From contig CALYLW010001083.1 in assembly GCA_944989445.1 (NCBI GenBank), positions 299,106 to 363,105 on the forward strand: a stretch of 64,000 nucleotides of DNA, written 5' to 3'. The notes below the pieces were generated by a model. That model ran no database searches. It was not told the DNA's origin and saw nothing but the letters and a program-made list of their open reading frames with translations. Made by a program: the position numbers and the translations under genes. Of the stretch, positions 1 through 12,700 are shown piece by piece (the first letter of the stretch is position 1; each line of letters begins with the position of its first letter). The DNA comes from Ampullaceana balthica (Eukaryota > Mollusca > Gastropoda > Lymnaeidae).

Positions 1-526
1 CTACCTCACTTTGGTGAGACCTGCACTAGAATATGCATCTTCTGTATGGGACCCATCCACCAAAGAAAACATTGATAAACTAGAACAAATTCAAAAAAGA
101 GCTGCCAGATTCATTACTGGAGAATATTCGAAACTGACAAGAGTAACACCATTAGTTAAATCATTAAACCTTGAAACACTAGAGGATAGAAGAACCAAGA
201 GCAAAGTAGTAATCATACATAAAGCAATTAATTCTAATTTAGAAATACAACACAAAGATAACTTAATACAACCCTCAGATAGACATAAGGATAAAAACAC
301 CTTTCTTATTCCGTATGCAAGAACAAACACATACAAGTTTTCCTTCTTCCCGTCCGGAATTCGGGCGTGGAATGGGTTGCCTGAAGAATCCAGGAAAACC
401 AACACTTTATCAACATTTAAATCTCTAATAAAAATGCAGGACTAAACACAAACCATAGATAAGCGTAGGACGCAATAATCTTCTGTATAGAAGGAGCGTC
501 TGTAAACAGATAAGATAAGATAAGAT
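1..526 (+). mobile_element. CR1/L2-like LINE, 3' end with reverse transcriptase C-terminus
   Basis: The open frame at 11-445 reads as the C-terminal part of a non-LTR reverse transcriptase. It has the motif RPALEYASSVWDP followed by LEQIQKRAARFI, and ends in FFPSGIRAWNGLP, as usual for CR1/L2/Rex-type LINEs. The stop is followed by a short 3' UTR and a tail of GATAA-type pentamers at about 509-526, which fits tail-primed LINE insertion. The 5' part lies outside the window. Three more 3' ends of the same family occur here (2864-3063 and 48120-48536 on minus, 50846-51305 on plus). This is a fragment, not a host gene. Confidence 0.85.
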
Positions 527-529
527 ATA

Positions 530-665
530 TAAAAAACTTGTGTGCAAAGTTGCACAACGTCCATTTTTTGTGCAATACTTTACAAAATTTGTTGTGCTGT
601 GATTCTAAATTCCTGCGTGGCGTCGGTCAAATATCTGCGAAGCCGCGCTGCTTAAAGGGATCACT
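530..665 (-). repeat. Short repeat of the TGTTCCCT MITE family, partial
   Basis: The stretch has the hallmark CTTGTGTGCAAAGTTGCACA and the GC-rich segment near CCGCGCTGC. These are the reverse complement of the interior of the copies at 16428-16562 and 27954-28137. The outer TGTTCCCT inverted ends are missing here, so this is a truncated copy. Confidence 0.6.
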
Positions 666-939
666 GCTACCATGGTTCTAACACTTCGTTTACATATCAC
701 CTGCATACCAAACATCCACTACAGTATCAGAAACTTCAGCTGAGACAATCTAAAGCTATGTGAACGATTGTTTAGCTCGGCTGGTTATATTGTTAATAAG
801 ACCCGCTCATCACTTGAACCAAAATAATGTCAATACACTTGTCTGTTAGCGTTGTTGGTTAAAAGATGTCAAATAAAGAAGACATTCCAGTGTTATTTTG
901 ATTTTCGACAAGTATTTTGAAAAAATACAATGTATTACT

Positions 940-1460
940 TGAACTATCCCTTAACCCGTCGTTGGGGCACAATCGTGAACTGCTCACTATCTCACGCCAT
1001 TTGTCCCGGTCCTGTGCTGCCCTTTGAGAGTCGCTGAATGACAGGCCAGTCCACTCTTTGATATCGTCCTCCCATCTCTTCTTTTGTCTGCCTCTTTTCC
1101 TTCGTCCCTGGACTGTGCCTTGCAATATAGTTTTTGCGAGACCTCCAGTTCTTGTCACGTGTCCGTACGATCGTAATTTCCTCTTCTTAATGGAGGTGAG
1201 AAGGTCCTTGTGGGGTCAATGACAGTACTTATTGTGTTGCGGACCGCTTAGTTTGTGATGTGCGCTGTGTAGGAGATGTTCAATATCTTTCTGAAACATC
1301 TCATCTCTTGCGCATTGATTCTTCTTTGGAGGTCTGCAGTGAGCGTCCAAGCCTCACAACCATACAAGAAGACCGACATCGCCAGAGAGTGCATTAGCCG
1401 GATCTTTGATCTCAGGGAGAGCTTCTTGGTTTGCCAGATGTGCTTTACTTATGACACCAT
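940..1460 (-). mobile_element. Decayed non-LTR retrotransposon ORF2 C-terminus
   Basis: On the minus strand about 1375-1240 reads LYGCEAWTLTADLQRRIN and then MRCFRKILNISYTAH, typical of the region after the reverse transcriptase. An internal stop and frame changes follow. The frame at 1158-859 then gives GTVQGRRKRGRQKKRWEDDI and AAQDRDKWREIV, the conserved C-terminal block of such ORF2 proteins. The two blocks are collinear, so this is one broken element. The exact ends are not visible. Confidence 0.75.
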
Positions 1461-1770
1461 GTATCTTAATTTTTTGCTTTAATCGAAATTAACGATTAAT
1501 TAATTGTTAATCTTTCAAAGGATAAAGAATAAATTTAAATTAATAAGCGATTATCATTATATTTTTTTATTAAGATGAGACTGGAAGGCCATGGCCATGA
1601 CCCAGTCCAGAGACGTAGTCTTAGACTTAGAGATTCTTTCTTGATTCTTAGTCTTAGTGAACTTGTTTCTAAACTTATAACACAAACACATTGTTTAATC
1701 AAAACAATAAATTAAAGCTTCATTAAATTATTAATTGACTAATGACTAATAATACAAAAGTAGACGTCAA

Positions 1771-2034
1771 GAGGCTGTCCATAAAGTACATCACACTATT
1801 TTTTACCATTTTTACCCCCCCCCCGTCACAGACTGTCACAAATCTCAGACACCCCCCCCCCAAAGTACGTCACACTTTCAAACAAATTTTACTTTTATTT
1901 AGAAAATAATTATAATTTAATAGAAAATACCGTGACGTCACACATGGCAGGACCCCCTTCCCCCGTCACAAACTGTCACACTTTCTAACACCCCCTCCCC
2001 CCTCTGGAGCGTGACGTACTTTATGGACGGCCCC
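1771..2034. mobile_element. PIF/Harbinger-like MITE M1
   Basis: Inverted ends read GAGGCTGTCCATAAAGTAC on the left and GTACTTTATGGACGGCCCC on the right. The flanks carry CAA on both sides (1768-1770 and 2035-2037), a 3-bp target-site duplication. The interior has C-runs and GTCACA-type repeats as in the other family members. It lies inside Penelope-like copy A and has no coding capacity. Confidence 0.7.
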
Positions 2035-2102
2035 CAAGATGTTTTGGCTAATGGCTAATGCCTTCGTCAGTACAAATAATAATAATAAAATTATATTTAC
2101 AT

Positions 2103-2170
2103 TAGGGCTGCGGAAATTATCAATTAATTTCTCGATTAATCGTTAATTTTTTTTATCGATAACAGCCCTA
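2103..2170. mobile_element. 68-bp hAT-type MITE
   Basis: The ends are inverted (TAGGGCTG and CAGCCCTA). The flanks are an exact 8-bp duplication, ATTTACAT, at 2095-2102 and 2171-2178. The interior is a near palindrome rich in ATTAATCG. The 8-bp duplication and end motif fit the hAT superfamily. Confidence 0.75.
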
Positions 2171-2739
2171 ATTTACATACATAATATAAGTATAAGACAT
2201 TCAATATCATGGAAAAATAATTACATAAAGAAAAAAAGAAGAAATAACACCCCTCCCAAAAAAAACAACAAAAAACAACAACAAAAAACAACAACAAACA
2301 AACAACTTAATGACAACGAATATAAGAAAAGGGATGAAGTATTAATTTGGTTTAATCCATTTGGAGCCAACGTACCAAATCATTAAATAAATCTATTTTA
2401 CATGTACCCTATCATGGGTATTGCTCGCATATAAAATGTCAGTAACTGCAATTTCTGAATTCCCACTATTATCAGCACTGTATTCCAAATGGCCCCATAA
2501 ATATACAAGCATAACTGGGTCCCATTTTGGTTCCCATAGCAACTCCACTATTAAAAAAAAGCTGTCCTTTGAACTCAAATGAATTTAGGACAAGCTCAGT
2601 CAAGCTTAATATGGCACTTGTGGAGATGTTGAGATTCAGGTTCTTGTCAAGACAAAATGATTCTGCTAAGAATCCATTCTCATGAGGAATTGACGTATAC
2701 AACAGACTCTATGTCCTGTATCTAAACACTCAACAGTGC

Positions 2740-3240
2740 TAATCATGGCCGGATTTCAGATATTGCAGTTACTGGCATTTTATATGTGAGCAATACCCAT
2801 GATAGGATCTGCATGGAAAATATATATATTAAATGATTTGGTACGTTGGCTCCATATGAATTATCTTATCTTATCTTATCTGTTTACAGACGCTCCTTCT
2901 ATACAGAAGATTATTGCGTCCTACGCTTATCTATGGTTTGTGTTTAGTCCTGCATTTTTATTAGAGATTTAAATGTTGATAAAGTGTTGATTTTCCTGGA
3001 TTCTTCAGGCAACCCATTCCATGCCCGAATTCCGGACGGGAAGAAGGAAAACTTGTATGTGTTAAACCAAATTCACAATTTTACATATCTGTGGAATCTT
3101 TTTCCCATTGTAGTTTTCACTGTAACTTTTGATACTTCCTCCCTGTTCTTATATCCTGTGTCATTGTTTTTTTGTGCATGTTTATTTCTTCTTTTTATCT
3201 TTACGTAATTTGTTCGTGTATCTTGTATTTAAAATAACTT
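2740..3240 (+). mobile_element. Penelope-like 3' region, plus orientation, split by a LINE
   Basis: The segments 2755-2863 and 3064-3240 together match the reverse complement of 16200-16440. The join falls at the inserted LINE 2864-3063. This half faces Penelope-like copy A, giving the inverted arrangement often seen for Penelope-like insertions. No long coding frame remains. Confidence 0.6.
2864..3063 (-). mobile_element. CR1/L2-like LINE, short 3' fragment
   Basis: It begins with a TCTTATC pentamer tail (the reverse of the GATAA tail). It continues with the 3' UTR and the last codons of the same ORF2 as at 11-445, and stops abruptly at 3063. It is a heavily 5'-truncated insertion within a Penelope-like element. 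Confidence 0.8.
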
Positions 3241-3620
3241 GACTACACTAAATTGTTCAGTGGTTGGAATTTAGATTCTTTGTTTAAATTTAATAGGTAA
3301 AATTCTACAAATCTTTAAAATAAATTCTAATTTTTTATTAGTCTGTAGTATAGTAGTCTATAGCTACGAAAGTTTATATGTTTATTTTATTTGAACATTA
3401 AAATAATTTTTTATTATATTAAGCAACAAAAGCTTACTTTAACTCAATGGTCAAAGAATAATTCTGGCTTTTACTTTGATGATTTTAATTATTTTATGTA
3501 CTCCTGAACCATTAAAATTGATTCATTGCTGCACTTAAGTAAGACATAATATTCTTAAGATATCAAAAAAGTAAACTTTTTCCTACTTCATACGATAATT
3601 TTCCCATGTACTAATTTTAG
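3241..3620. other. AT-rich flank upstream of the host gene
   Basis: No coding frame or recognisable repeat is seen. It lies between the last upstream transposon and the first coding exon, so it may hold the promoter, a 5' UTR exon or the end of a first intron. A possible splice acceptor (CTAATTTTAG) ends at 3620. I cannot point to a promoter. Confidence 0.4.
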
Positions 3621-3647
3621 AACACTAATAATACTAAAACGGATAGA

Positions 3648-3767
3648 ATGCAACAATCACATATTAAAAGAATTCAGTACCAGAGGCAGGAGATGTCATC
3701 AAGGAATACAAATTCCAAAACTAAATTTTCATTACATCATCGATCTGACATGTTCATGGATAAACAG
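3648..3767 (+). CDS. HEATR4: HEATR4-like exon 1 (start codon)
   Basis: ATG at 3648 opens a 40-codon frame (MQQSHIKRIQYQRQEMSSRN...) that ends in phase 0 at CAG|GTACAA. The frame stays open upstream to a possible acceptor at 3620, so a longer 5' extension cannot be excluded. The N-terminus is basic and polar, with no signal peptide or membrane segment. Confidence 0.6.
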
Positions 3768-6700
3768 GTACAAATAATAATCCTTTTAATTTAAATTGCA
3801 ATTTTAACTTAATTTATACCTTAAGTTGCCTTTTTGGATTTTGGGTAAAAATTAACTAAGCAAGCTTGCTAAACTTCTTTTGTGAATACAAGCCATGCAT
3901 GTTTTTGAACATGCTCTAAGTCTAAAACTATATTGACTTTTGTCTATTTGGTATTTGTAGGGTACACTGCTGGCAGTAATTTTAATATTTTAAATTTACT
4001 AAATATAATTAAAAGTGTAATATTTTACATCTTGGTTAGTTAAATTTAATATGAGATATAAGAATCTTTATCTAGTTGGTTTTAATGTGGCTCTCAAAGC
4101 TAAGTGAACTAAGTGGATGAAATTCAGTATATTGTGTCAACTCTTCCCAAACTTCTAGGTGCAGCATGTACAAGAAATTCAAATGAAACTTCAATCTGCT
4201 CTTGAAGAGCTGGAAGGGGCAACTTTGCCATCATTAATTCATACACTTCGAGTAAAGGTTGCAAATTTGAAAGATGAGTCACAGAGTATGATTCTTAGTT
4301 TTCAGGTATACATTATGAATTTTAGTACAGATGTAATTACACTTTTTGTAAAAAAATTTTGCTTTGCAGTTTTGAAAAATGAAAATGTTTTAATCCTTCA
4401 TATTTTAGTGATAGTTACAAGAAATATTGAAATAATTGACAAAGATTATTCTTTCATTATACATCAAACACAGTCAAATCTTTAAAAAGTCCCAAGATAA
4501 ATCTAATCAACTTATAGACATTTAATATACTCTGTTCATAAAATTATTATAGTAAAATTGCCTTACTTCAAGAAATGTTTAGTTAAAATTAAAGTGATGA
4601 TTTGTATTTATTTGAATTAGATATTAATTATATCTGATGCACAATTGGATTAAAATGAAATTGTATATATCTTTTTTTGATTTTTTTTTAGTATTACAAA
4701 TACCTCATACTTCTAGAAAACATGCACATAACCACAAAACACGATGTATGCCAAAAATAAATCAGTGATTAATTTTGTCAGAAATTAATTTAATCTAAAA
4801 TTGTTCTTGGCTGCAAAATAAATCTTAAACCATATAAAGCAGCAGCCTGTGTTATGCCCTATTTTAAAAAAATTAGCAACAACTATAAGAAAAAAAGGCT
4901 AAAAAACAAAAATTCTCTCCTGGAAAACAAACCCACTTTAATCAAGGGCGGCTGGATAGCGAAGTCAATAGTGCGCTCGCCTCACAAGATGAGGGGCGTG
5001 GGATCTAGCCCACGTTAAAGCCACAATAAAAATGTTGATGAATGACTATCGCTAAAAAGTCCTCCGCTGACCTGGAGAGGAGTTGTGCGCCGCCAAGGTC
5101 TACCAAACCCCGAGAAAGCTCTAATGGAAACATTAGAACCCCCTACGACCAAGAGGTTATGAGACACAAAAAAAAAGAAAAAAAAGAAGCCCTACCATAG
5201 GACCACCACCTCAAACTATGAAATGGAGTTTTCTAAACTTTTATGCTATGTTCATTGTAGTGCCCTTTAATTCCTTATTATTGTTATCTTTAAAATTTTA
5301 CAAAAGTAAATTATACATTTTTCACCTAACAAATGAATAATAAATTCTGGATAAAGTGGCCTCACCTGGATAGATTGTTAAAAAGTGGACCCATCCCTTT
5401 ACTCATTGTAAAAGACAATGATACATTGTACTTTGAGGTTGTGAAGAAAGCACATAGAAATCCATCTGAAAATTCTGAGCAGAGAGTGAATAAAACTGTA
5501 AAAAAATCATATAAGCTTCATCCAGCTAGCCAACCATAAAATGGAAAACAAGTAGAAAGTTTAAAAAAAAGATTATTTTTAAAGGGTTCATTTTTAAGAA
5601 TAAAACAAACCCGTAAAAACAAAGTTTTTGACTATAAATCCCTTATATATGAGACATAACTAAAAGTATTTAAAAATATTTACAGACTGAATCTGTCGTA
5701 ACTCAACTTTGCTTCATAACCCTGGGGGGGGGGTGGTAGAGGGGGAAAAGTCTGGTTACCGATTCGCTTGACCGAGCTCAGCATGACACGTAAAATGTAA
5801 ACAAAAGCACGCGGGTACGTCGATGGGTCGCCTCAAAGCGTCAACTCAAACTTTCACGTGGGAAAAAAACAATAACAAACCGTGAATTTGAATTACATAC
5901 CTCATATAAGGATAAACTAAAAATGCATTAATTTAATTACGGTACGTTCGATCGATCTGAAATTTTGATACGATGCATTGTTAGGTTAGACGGGTCCGTG
6001 TGCCAAATTTCAGCTCGATCGGATCACGGGAAAGTGGGTCATTTTTTACTTGTGTTTTTCCGCCCGCCCGCCCATGAGATGACGACAGAGATGACCGGCC
6101 GCGAAGTTAATATAAGGGATTTAAAAATGGCTGTTCATTTTATCAGGTGATGGCAAAAATCAACACCGAGTTGGCTTACGCAAGGGCTGAATTGAATTAT
6201 GCACTTGAGCATAAAAATAATAACATAAATGAAGCAAGGAAAAGAGTAATCTGGTTGGAGGATAAAATGGGAGAGCTTTGTTGCAAGAACATAAAAAATG
6301 TAAGATTTTGCATTTTTACAATAATAAATCATTATTTTTGAAGTATAATTGAAGTTTATTTAATACTTGAAGCTGTTTGTAAATCATAATACTTTTTAAC
6401 TATGTCTGTTTCAGTTATTTAAGGCAAAGTTATGTTTTGTATTCCCTTTTGTATTAGAACAATCAAGTGGCTATAGAATCTGCTGCTAATCAGATTGAAA
6501 CGGACATGATTTTTATTGATGGAACAAACCAACATGACTCTTTCACAGTAGACGCAAGGTTTTTAATAATATTTCTTTGTCCATATTCATTTAATTTATT
6601 TGTGAAACTTAGACTACTATTTTGAAGTTTAAAATAATTTTTAATTGGGATAATTCATTTTATAATAATGATTATATACATGCTGATGACTTTTAATTTT

Positions 6701-9700
6701 TTTCCTTTAAGTAATATTACAGAGAAAGAAGACGGTGAATACCTTTCACTTGATAAACAAGGAGAAATTCACTTGACTGATGTCAATGAGCTAAAGTGTG
6801 ATGTAAAGTGTACTACTGCATTTTATTTAAAACAAAATAATAAACTGTTATCTTAGTTTTGATAAAACTGTACTAAAACAATTCAAGTTACTTAACCTGA
6901 TTTTGGTCCTATATTTAATAAATTATATTAGCTCTTCAAATCACTGCAAGTCAGTTTTAATGGTATAAGTATAAGTATTACATATATTTAATAAAATCAA
7001 TATTAAAAATCAATAAAAAACATTGCTTAGATGCATACTTAAGAATTTTATACCTGAGGAATGTTTTATACATACAGGTAAAGAAAGCTGGAGATGGTCA
7101 AGTTGGCTCAGAAAAAGGAATCCAGGGCGGTATGAAAGGAGAATGTGAGGAAAAAAATGAATCAGATCAAGATGATGATAAGTGTCTATCAGACCCTGAA
7201 ATCTCCAGGGAAGATTTAATGATTGACAAAGGAAATGTGGATGGTAATATTTATTTAACAGAAGTCGAAGGACAGGAGGCATCAGTTACAGATCAGCTAA
7301 GAAACAAAACAGGTTGGTTTGGTTTTATAAGAAGTTGAAATATTTTCCACACATATTTATAACAGGTGTGCGTGCTTGAAGTCTTTGGTGAACATTTTCA
7401 TTGAAATCAAGAATATAAAAAAAAATACATAGATATATATGTACCTGTTAATCTTGTTCCATAATAAAAAACATGAATGGAAAAAAATAATTCTTTACAT
7501 ATATTTATATTACATGTATACAAAGCTTTAAAATTCTTTAATGCATTATAACATTTAAAATGTAATGTCATAATACTGGTACAATTATGCGGTTATAATA
7601 TTGATGGACACTTCTCGCAAAATGTTTTTCATGTTGTGTAGTGTTTTTTTTGTTGTGGCAATTAATTTATTCCATTATACACAGAAATATGAGAGAGCTG
7701 ACATTGAGTTTGTAAGCCTGTAATCCATGCATGAAGAAGACCATATAATAGAGTTACTAGAGTATATTTATATATTATAAAACATTTTGTTTTGTATTAA
7801 AAAAAAATACATATTGGTTATTCAGATGGAACAAATCACCAAGACTTAGCAACTGAATACTGGTATTCTGAGCATCACCGATTTCATTATAGCGAGTTTG
7901 CCAAGGCCTTTACAGATTTAGACCCATTGAGTTATCATCAGGTTGGATTAGCTGTTCCTGGCTCATTCATTCAGAAAAGTAAGGATATGTTTAAAAAGTT
8001 AGATATTTAAAATGGTTATTCAATTTCCCTTACATTTGATGTTAAAAAACCTATGTTTTATGTAGTAGCAATCTATTTGATACCAAAGAATATTATATTA
8101 TCAGGATCCATTTTGTATTTTTTAATTGACCCTCAAACTTTTATTACCCTCATATATTTTAAAGACATAATTAATTAATGTAAAATAATGGATCAAATTT
8201 TACTGCAGACATTAACACTGAATATAAGGAGCTGCCTTGGAGAGTAAGGAGAAAAGGAAGTGACATCAAGGATGTCCATGTAAGAGTTTAACATTTTTTA
8301 TTTTTATTACTTTTAAGTTTTTTTGGGTATAATTTTCAGTATTTTGTTTTTCTTGGAGGAATTTTAGTCTCATCTTAACAACTAGCATTGGAATAGAATT
8401 AAGTTTGAAAAAATTTATCTGGTCTTAAGATCAAGACCAGTCCTGTTAAATCTGGAACAGTTAACCCTAACTTCATATCGTTAAAGAGAGATAAATGCGA
8501 TTACACCAAAGTGCAACATGGGTCAAGAATGTTGCTAAATTTGAATATTTTCTATTGTGGCTTTAAAGAACTATGGAAAAATACTTTGCTACCACTAACA
8601 GGCAGTTAATCGGTCTTTTTTTTGAATTGGTTAACCAGTCCTCAAAACCAAGGGTCTTAAAAACTTTAAAAAAAACAACAATTTCACTGGAAATATAATA
8701 GTGGCTAGTGACGACTGAACAATGAAAAGCCATTACGAATGTGTAAACAAAATTCACTTATCATCGCATCACTCTTTACTCCTTTTTTTTGGCTCATGAT
8801 GGTTTTTGTTGTTGTTGAATTTACTGAGTTTATGGGCATCATTCAAGAGAGTAGAGCTGAACACAAGTGGCGGTGACATCAAAGAACCTTTGATGTTACC
8901 ACCAGACGACTTGAGCCTCGTGCGTTGCTAAGTTCGATACATTCTCTGGTTAGTTCTCAGATCTCAAAGAAAAATACCCCACTTATCGGTATTTTTTTCA
9001 AGAGGTTAAATGTTTTTCTAAAACAAACAGTCTTAGCAACCCTAAATAGTCTATGTTCAAAGAATTATTACGAGTAAAAAAAGCTCATCTTGATATTCCC
9101 TCCAAAAATTTTATTACTTAATCGGACCCACTTTATATTTTTACTTTCATTTACCGTATATATCGGGGTATAACACGCACTTTTTCCCCCTGAAAATAGG
9201 GGGCAAATGATGTATGCATGTTATACGCCGATATAATGTTAAGAAGCCATGTTTTTACAGTATTAACAAGTACCGCATACACCATATACACCGCTGATAT
9301 AATGTACATACCGCACAGCAGCGAGTGGATCAGTAGCAGCATGTGGAGTGTGAGTAACGGTAGTCAGTAGGCAACGGCAAGCCCAGGCAACTCGCGCCTT
9401 ACTCACGTCTAATTCTCGTCTAATATCCAAGTTTCTTTGTTAAAACAGTTGCTTTTACTGTCCTTTGACATTATTAACCTTATAAGTGGTAATGATATTA
9501 ATAAAAATAAGTTCTGAGCTACCCTTATTTTGCTTCAAAGTTCTTTATTTGAAATTTAAATTTTTTTCCGGAAATTTCCCTCTTAAAATGAAGGTGCGTG
9601 TTATACGCCTGTGCGTGTTATATGCCGATAAATGCGGTATTTTGTTTTAGACATAGTTCCATTGCTGCTGATAAAGTCTAAAGTTTTTCCAGTTGAAAAA

Positions 9701-12700
9701 TTTAATCATATTTAAGTTTACTGATACAATAGCCCATCAATTTGGGTACTATTTATACAACTTAACTTCCTTTATAATGTTATATAAAAATGTTATGCTA
9801 TGTGACACAATTTGAGTACATTAATCCTCCTTACCCATGCTATTTAAATACTTGAAATGAAAAATAAATTTTAATTCATTGTTTCAAACAGCGTTTGGCT
9901 TTAGATAAACTGGCAAGCAAGATACATGGGCTTTATGACAAAATTTATGATGCTGCTCAGATTTCTGTTAGATCATGGAATGAGAATACTAACCTTGCAA
10001 AAGAAGTGAACTATTTGCAGGGAGGTAACATATAATAACATCTTAAATTTAAATTTTAAAGACATTAACGTTCATTCTCATGTAATATTTATTTCCAGCT
10101 TCTTACATTTATTTCATTATTTTTATTTTTTCATGAAGCTTCTTTTGAAAGATGGTCAGCTTAGTCTTGTTAGATGACCAGCTAACTGTTAAAAGATGGT
10201 CAGCTTAGTCTTTTTAGATGACCAGCTAACTGTTAAAAGATGGTCAGCTTAATCTTATTAGATGACCAGCTAACTGTTTTAAGATAGCCAGCTTAATCTT
10301 ATTAGATGACCATCTAACCTTTGTCCTGGAAAAGCAAGAAAATTGGGTGGTTAATTTATTAGCAAGCACTATAGCATAATAGACCAGTGTTAGTAGACAT
10401 TTTTTAAAGAAAATACTTATTGTGTAAGTAAAAAGACTTGATAACTGTTAACATACAACATTATGTATATTCATTTTGCTTGTACGATAACCATTCAGAA
10501 CATTTTAAAGTATATATGAATAAACTTTAAGGGAAACAATGTGGCTTGTGATGCAGATGCTTATAGTCAGTTTTAAATATCAACTGTATGGCATCTGTCC
10601 GTCTACGAAAGAGGATAGATTTATCTTTATTCTTTGCCGCTCTTGGTGTGGCTGATGAGACCAATCCTTGAGTGGCAGTCTCTTCTGCATGACACACACA
10701 CGAAAGCAGTGGGGCAGTGTTGCCTGGCCTTTCTCCTCGCTCTTTTCCCGACTGCTTCTGCCCTAGTTTGCTCCTCTGCTCTTAGTGATCCTTCTTTCAC
10801 TGTAGCCCACCACATGGAACTATCCTCTGCCAGGTTTTCCCAAATATCAACTACACTGTAGTAAATTTGGATAGTTCCTTATTTCACCACAATGTATAGA
10901 CTGGTAATAGCAGTAGAGACTAAAAAAAGTCAAAGTCATTTTTAAACACAATAAATTTTTCATAAAAAAACAAACAATAAAAAACAAACTGTAAACAGTA
11001 AATTTTATGCACACACATTTTTAAACTTTGGTCAGTTATTTCTAATATACTATATAGCAATTCCAAAATGCCAGAAGATAGTAATATTGGGAATGGCAGT
11101 TTGGATTGTACATCTGAGGAAGATTGGTTTTTAGATTTGTTAAATAAAGAGGAAATATAAGATTATGTCTAACACATTTGTTAAAATTTAAATTTTTTAT
11201 AAGAAATGGCAACCTTTTTCTTCTTTTTTCTTTTGGAGGTCTCAAATCGGAGTCTGGAACTGCAACACCAACTGTAAGTGACTGTAGTTTTCATTGTGAC
11301 TGTAGTGTCGTTGTTATTGATTAAATTCGTCCTTTGACAAATTTTGTCTTACATTATGGAAACTTTAAAAAATTATTTTGGTAACATATGTTGCGTTTTT
11401 GCATTTATTTTGCACACAATAATGAAACCTTTTTTTCAGAAAACAAGACAAAAGTATCCACAGCTACCACCAAGAGAATTATCCCGTAGCAGTACCAGTT
11501 TGATGAAAATGCACAATTTTTACCCAAAGCCAATTCCACCCCCTCCCATTCTTCCCATTACTAGGACAGTAAGTAGCTGACAATTACTTTATTAATAATA
11601 CTTATTTTTTAAAAAGATTTTCTGTGTGTGATTATTCATACTAATTAATTGTATTAATTGCCTGCAGGGGCGCCCGCAGCGTGACGCACTGGACGCACGT
11701 GCGTCCACTAAAATTTACAAAATTAATATTTGTTTATAAAAGTCAATTAGCGCCTTACCGCTGCACCACGGAGCTCAATTATTAAATTAAATATTTAAAA
11801 AAAAATACTCTTGCAATGACATTATTATTGGATAACAACATATCCAGTGTGTCATCAAATTCGAGTGAATCCGAATCTGATTCAGAATCATCATTATGTG
11901 ACACATTGACATCATCAGCCGCAAAGAAAGCCACAGGCATTAAAAGTCTCTGTTCAGCTGTATTTTTCGATATTGGTGAGGTCAACTTTAACCAACCATT
12001 ACCTGAATCAGTAAAGAAATCAGTGCTTTTGGAAAAGTTTCAACCATGTAAGAACTGGAAAGGGCCTTTGAAGACAGTTGGGAATAAACAACGCCGTGTG
12101 CCTAGTTCTATGTTTAACTCAAATGTGTATCCGTTTATGAGTTACAGTGTCAAAGCGGATGGTGTTTTCTGTGCTGCCTGCTCAGTATTTGCTTCAGGTA
12201 CGACATGCGCTTTTATACGCGAGCCGCATTCAGACTGGAGTAACAATAGACAGACATGCACAACGTCACATAAAATCCTTGACACATCTTAGCTCTATAC
12301 AAGCAGCATATGAATTTATAAGTGTATGCGAAGGTAAATCAGTCTCCGTGAAACAGCAGCTATCTCAAGCGTACAATGACAAAGTCCAACGGAACACAGC
12401 TGCTCTCCAATCCATTATTAAAACAATAATACTGTGTGGACAGCAAAACATACCAATGCGCGGAAAAAGAGATGATCGGAGCCATTTTATGGCTCTTCTT
12501 AATTTCAGAGCCGAGCACGATCTTGCTCTTAGTGAGCATCTACGCATCGCGTCAGGTAATTCAAAATACATCAGTCATAGAATACAAAACGAGCTGTTTG
12601 CTCTGTGCGGAAACCAGATTCGAGACAAGATCGTCAAGGAATGCATCGCTGCAAAATACTTCAGCATCATTGTTGACGAAACTACAGATGTCTCAGTCAA

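Larger units (their letters stand above)
1640..2740 (-). mobile_element. Penelope-like element copy A (minus), 5'-truncated
   Basis: The minus frame 2702-2472 contains VAMGTKMGPSYACIFMG, the reverse transcriptase block characteristic of Penelope-like elements, preceded by the palm-proximal YTSIPHENG. Downstream in element orientation lies the 3' untranslated part, which matches the copies at 15.7-16.9 kb and 50.6-50.8 kb. A PIF-like MITE (1771-2034) and a 68-bp hAT MITE (2103-2170) are inserted in it. A hammerhead-like CTGACGA...GGCATTAGCC segment lies at 2040-2085 on the minus strand. The sequence at 2755-2863 is an inverted copy of 2345-2462. The protein is only a fragment. Confidence 0.75.

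Noticed and set aside
4945..5190. tRNA gene
   Set aside because: Only promoter boxes are tRNA-like. The arms do not fold into a full tRNA and an A-rich tail marks a SINE. The same applies at 30408.
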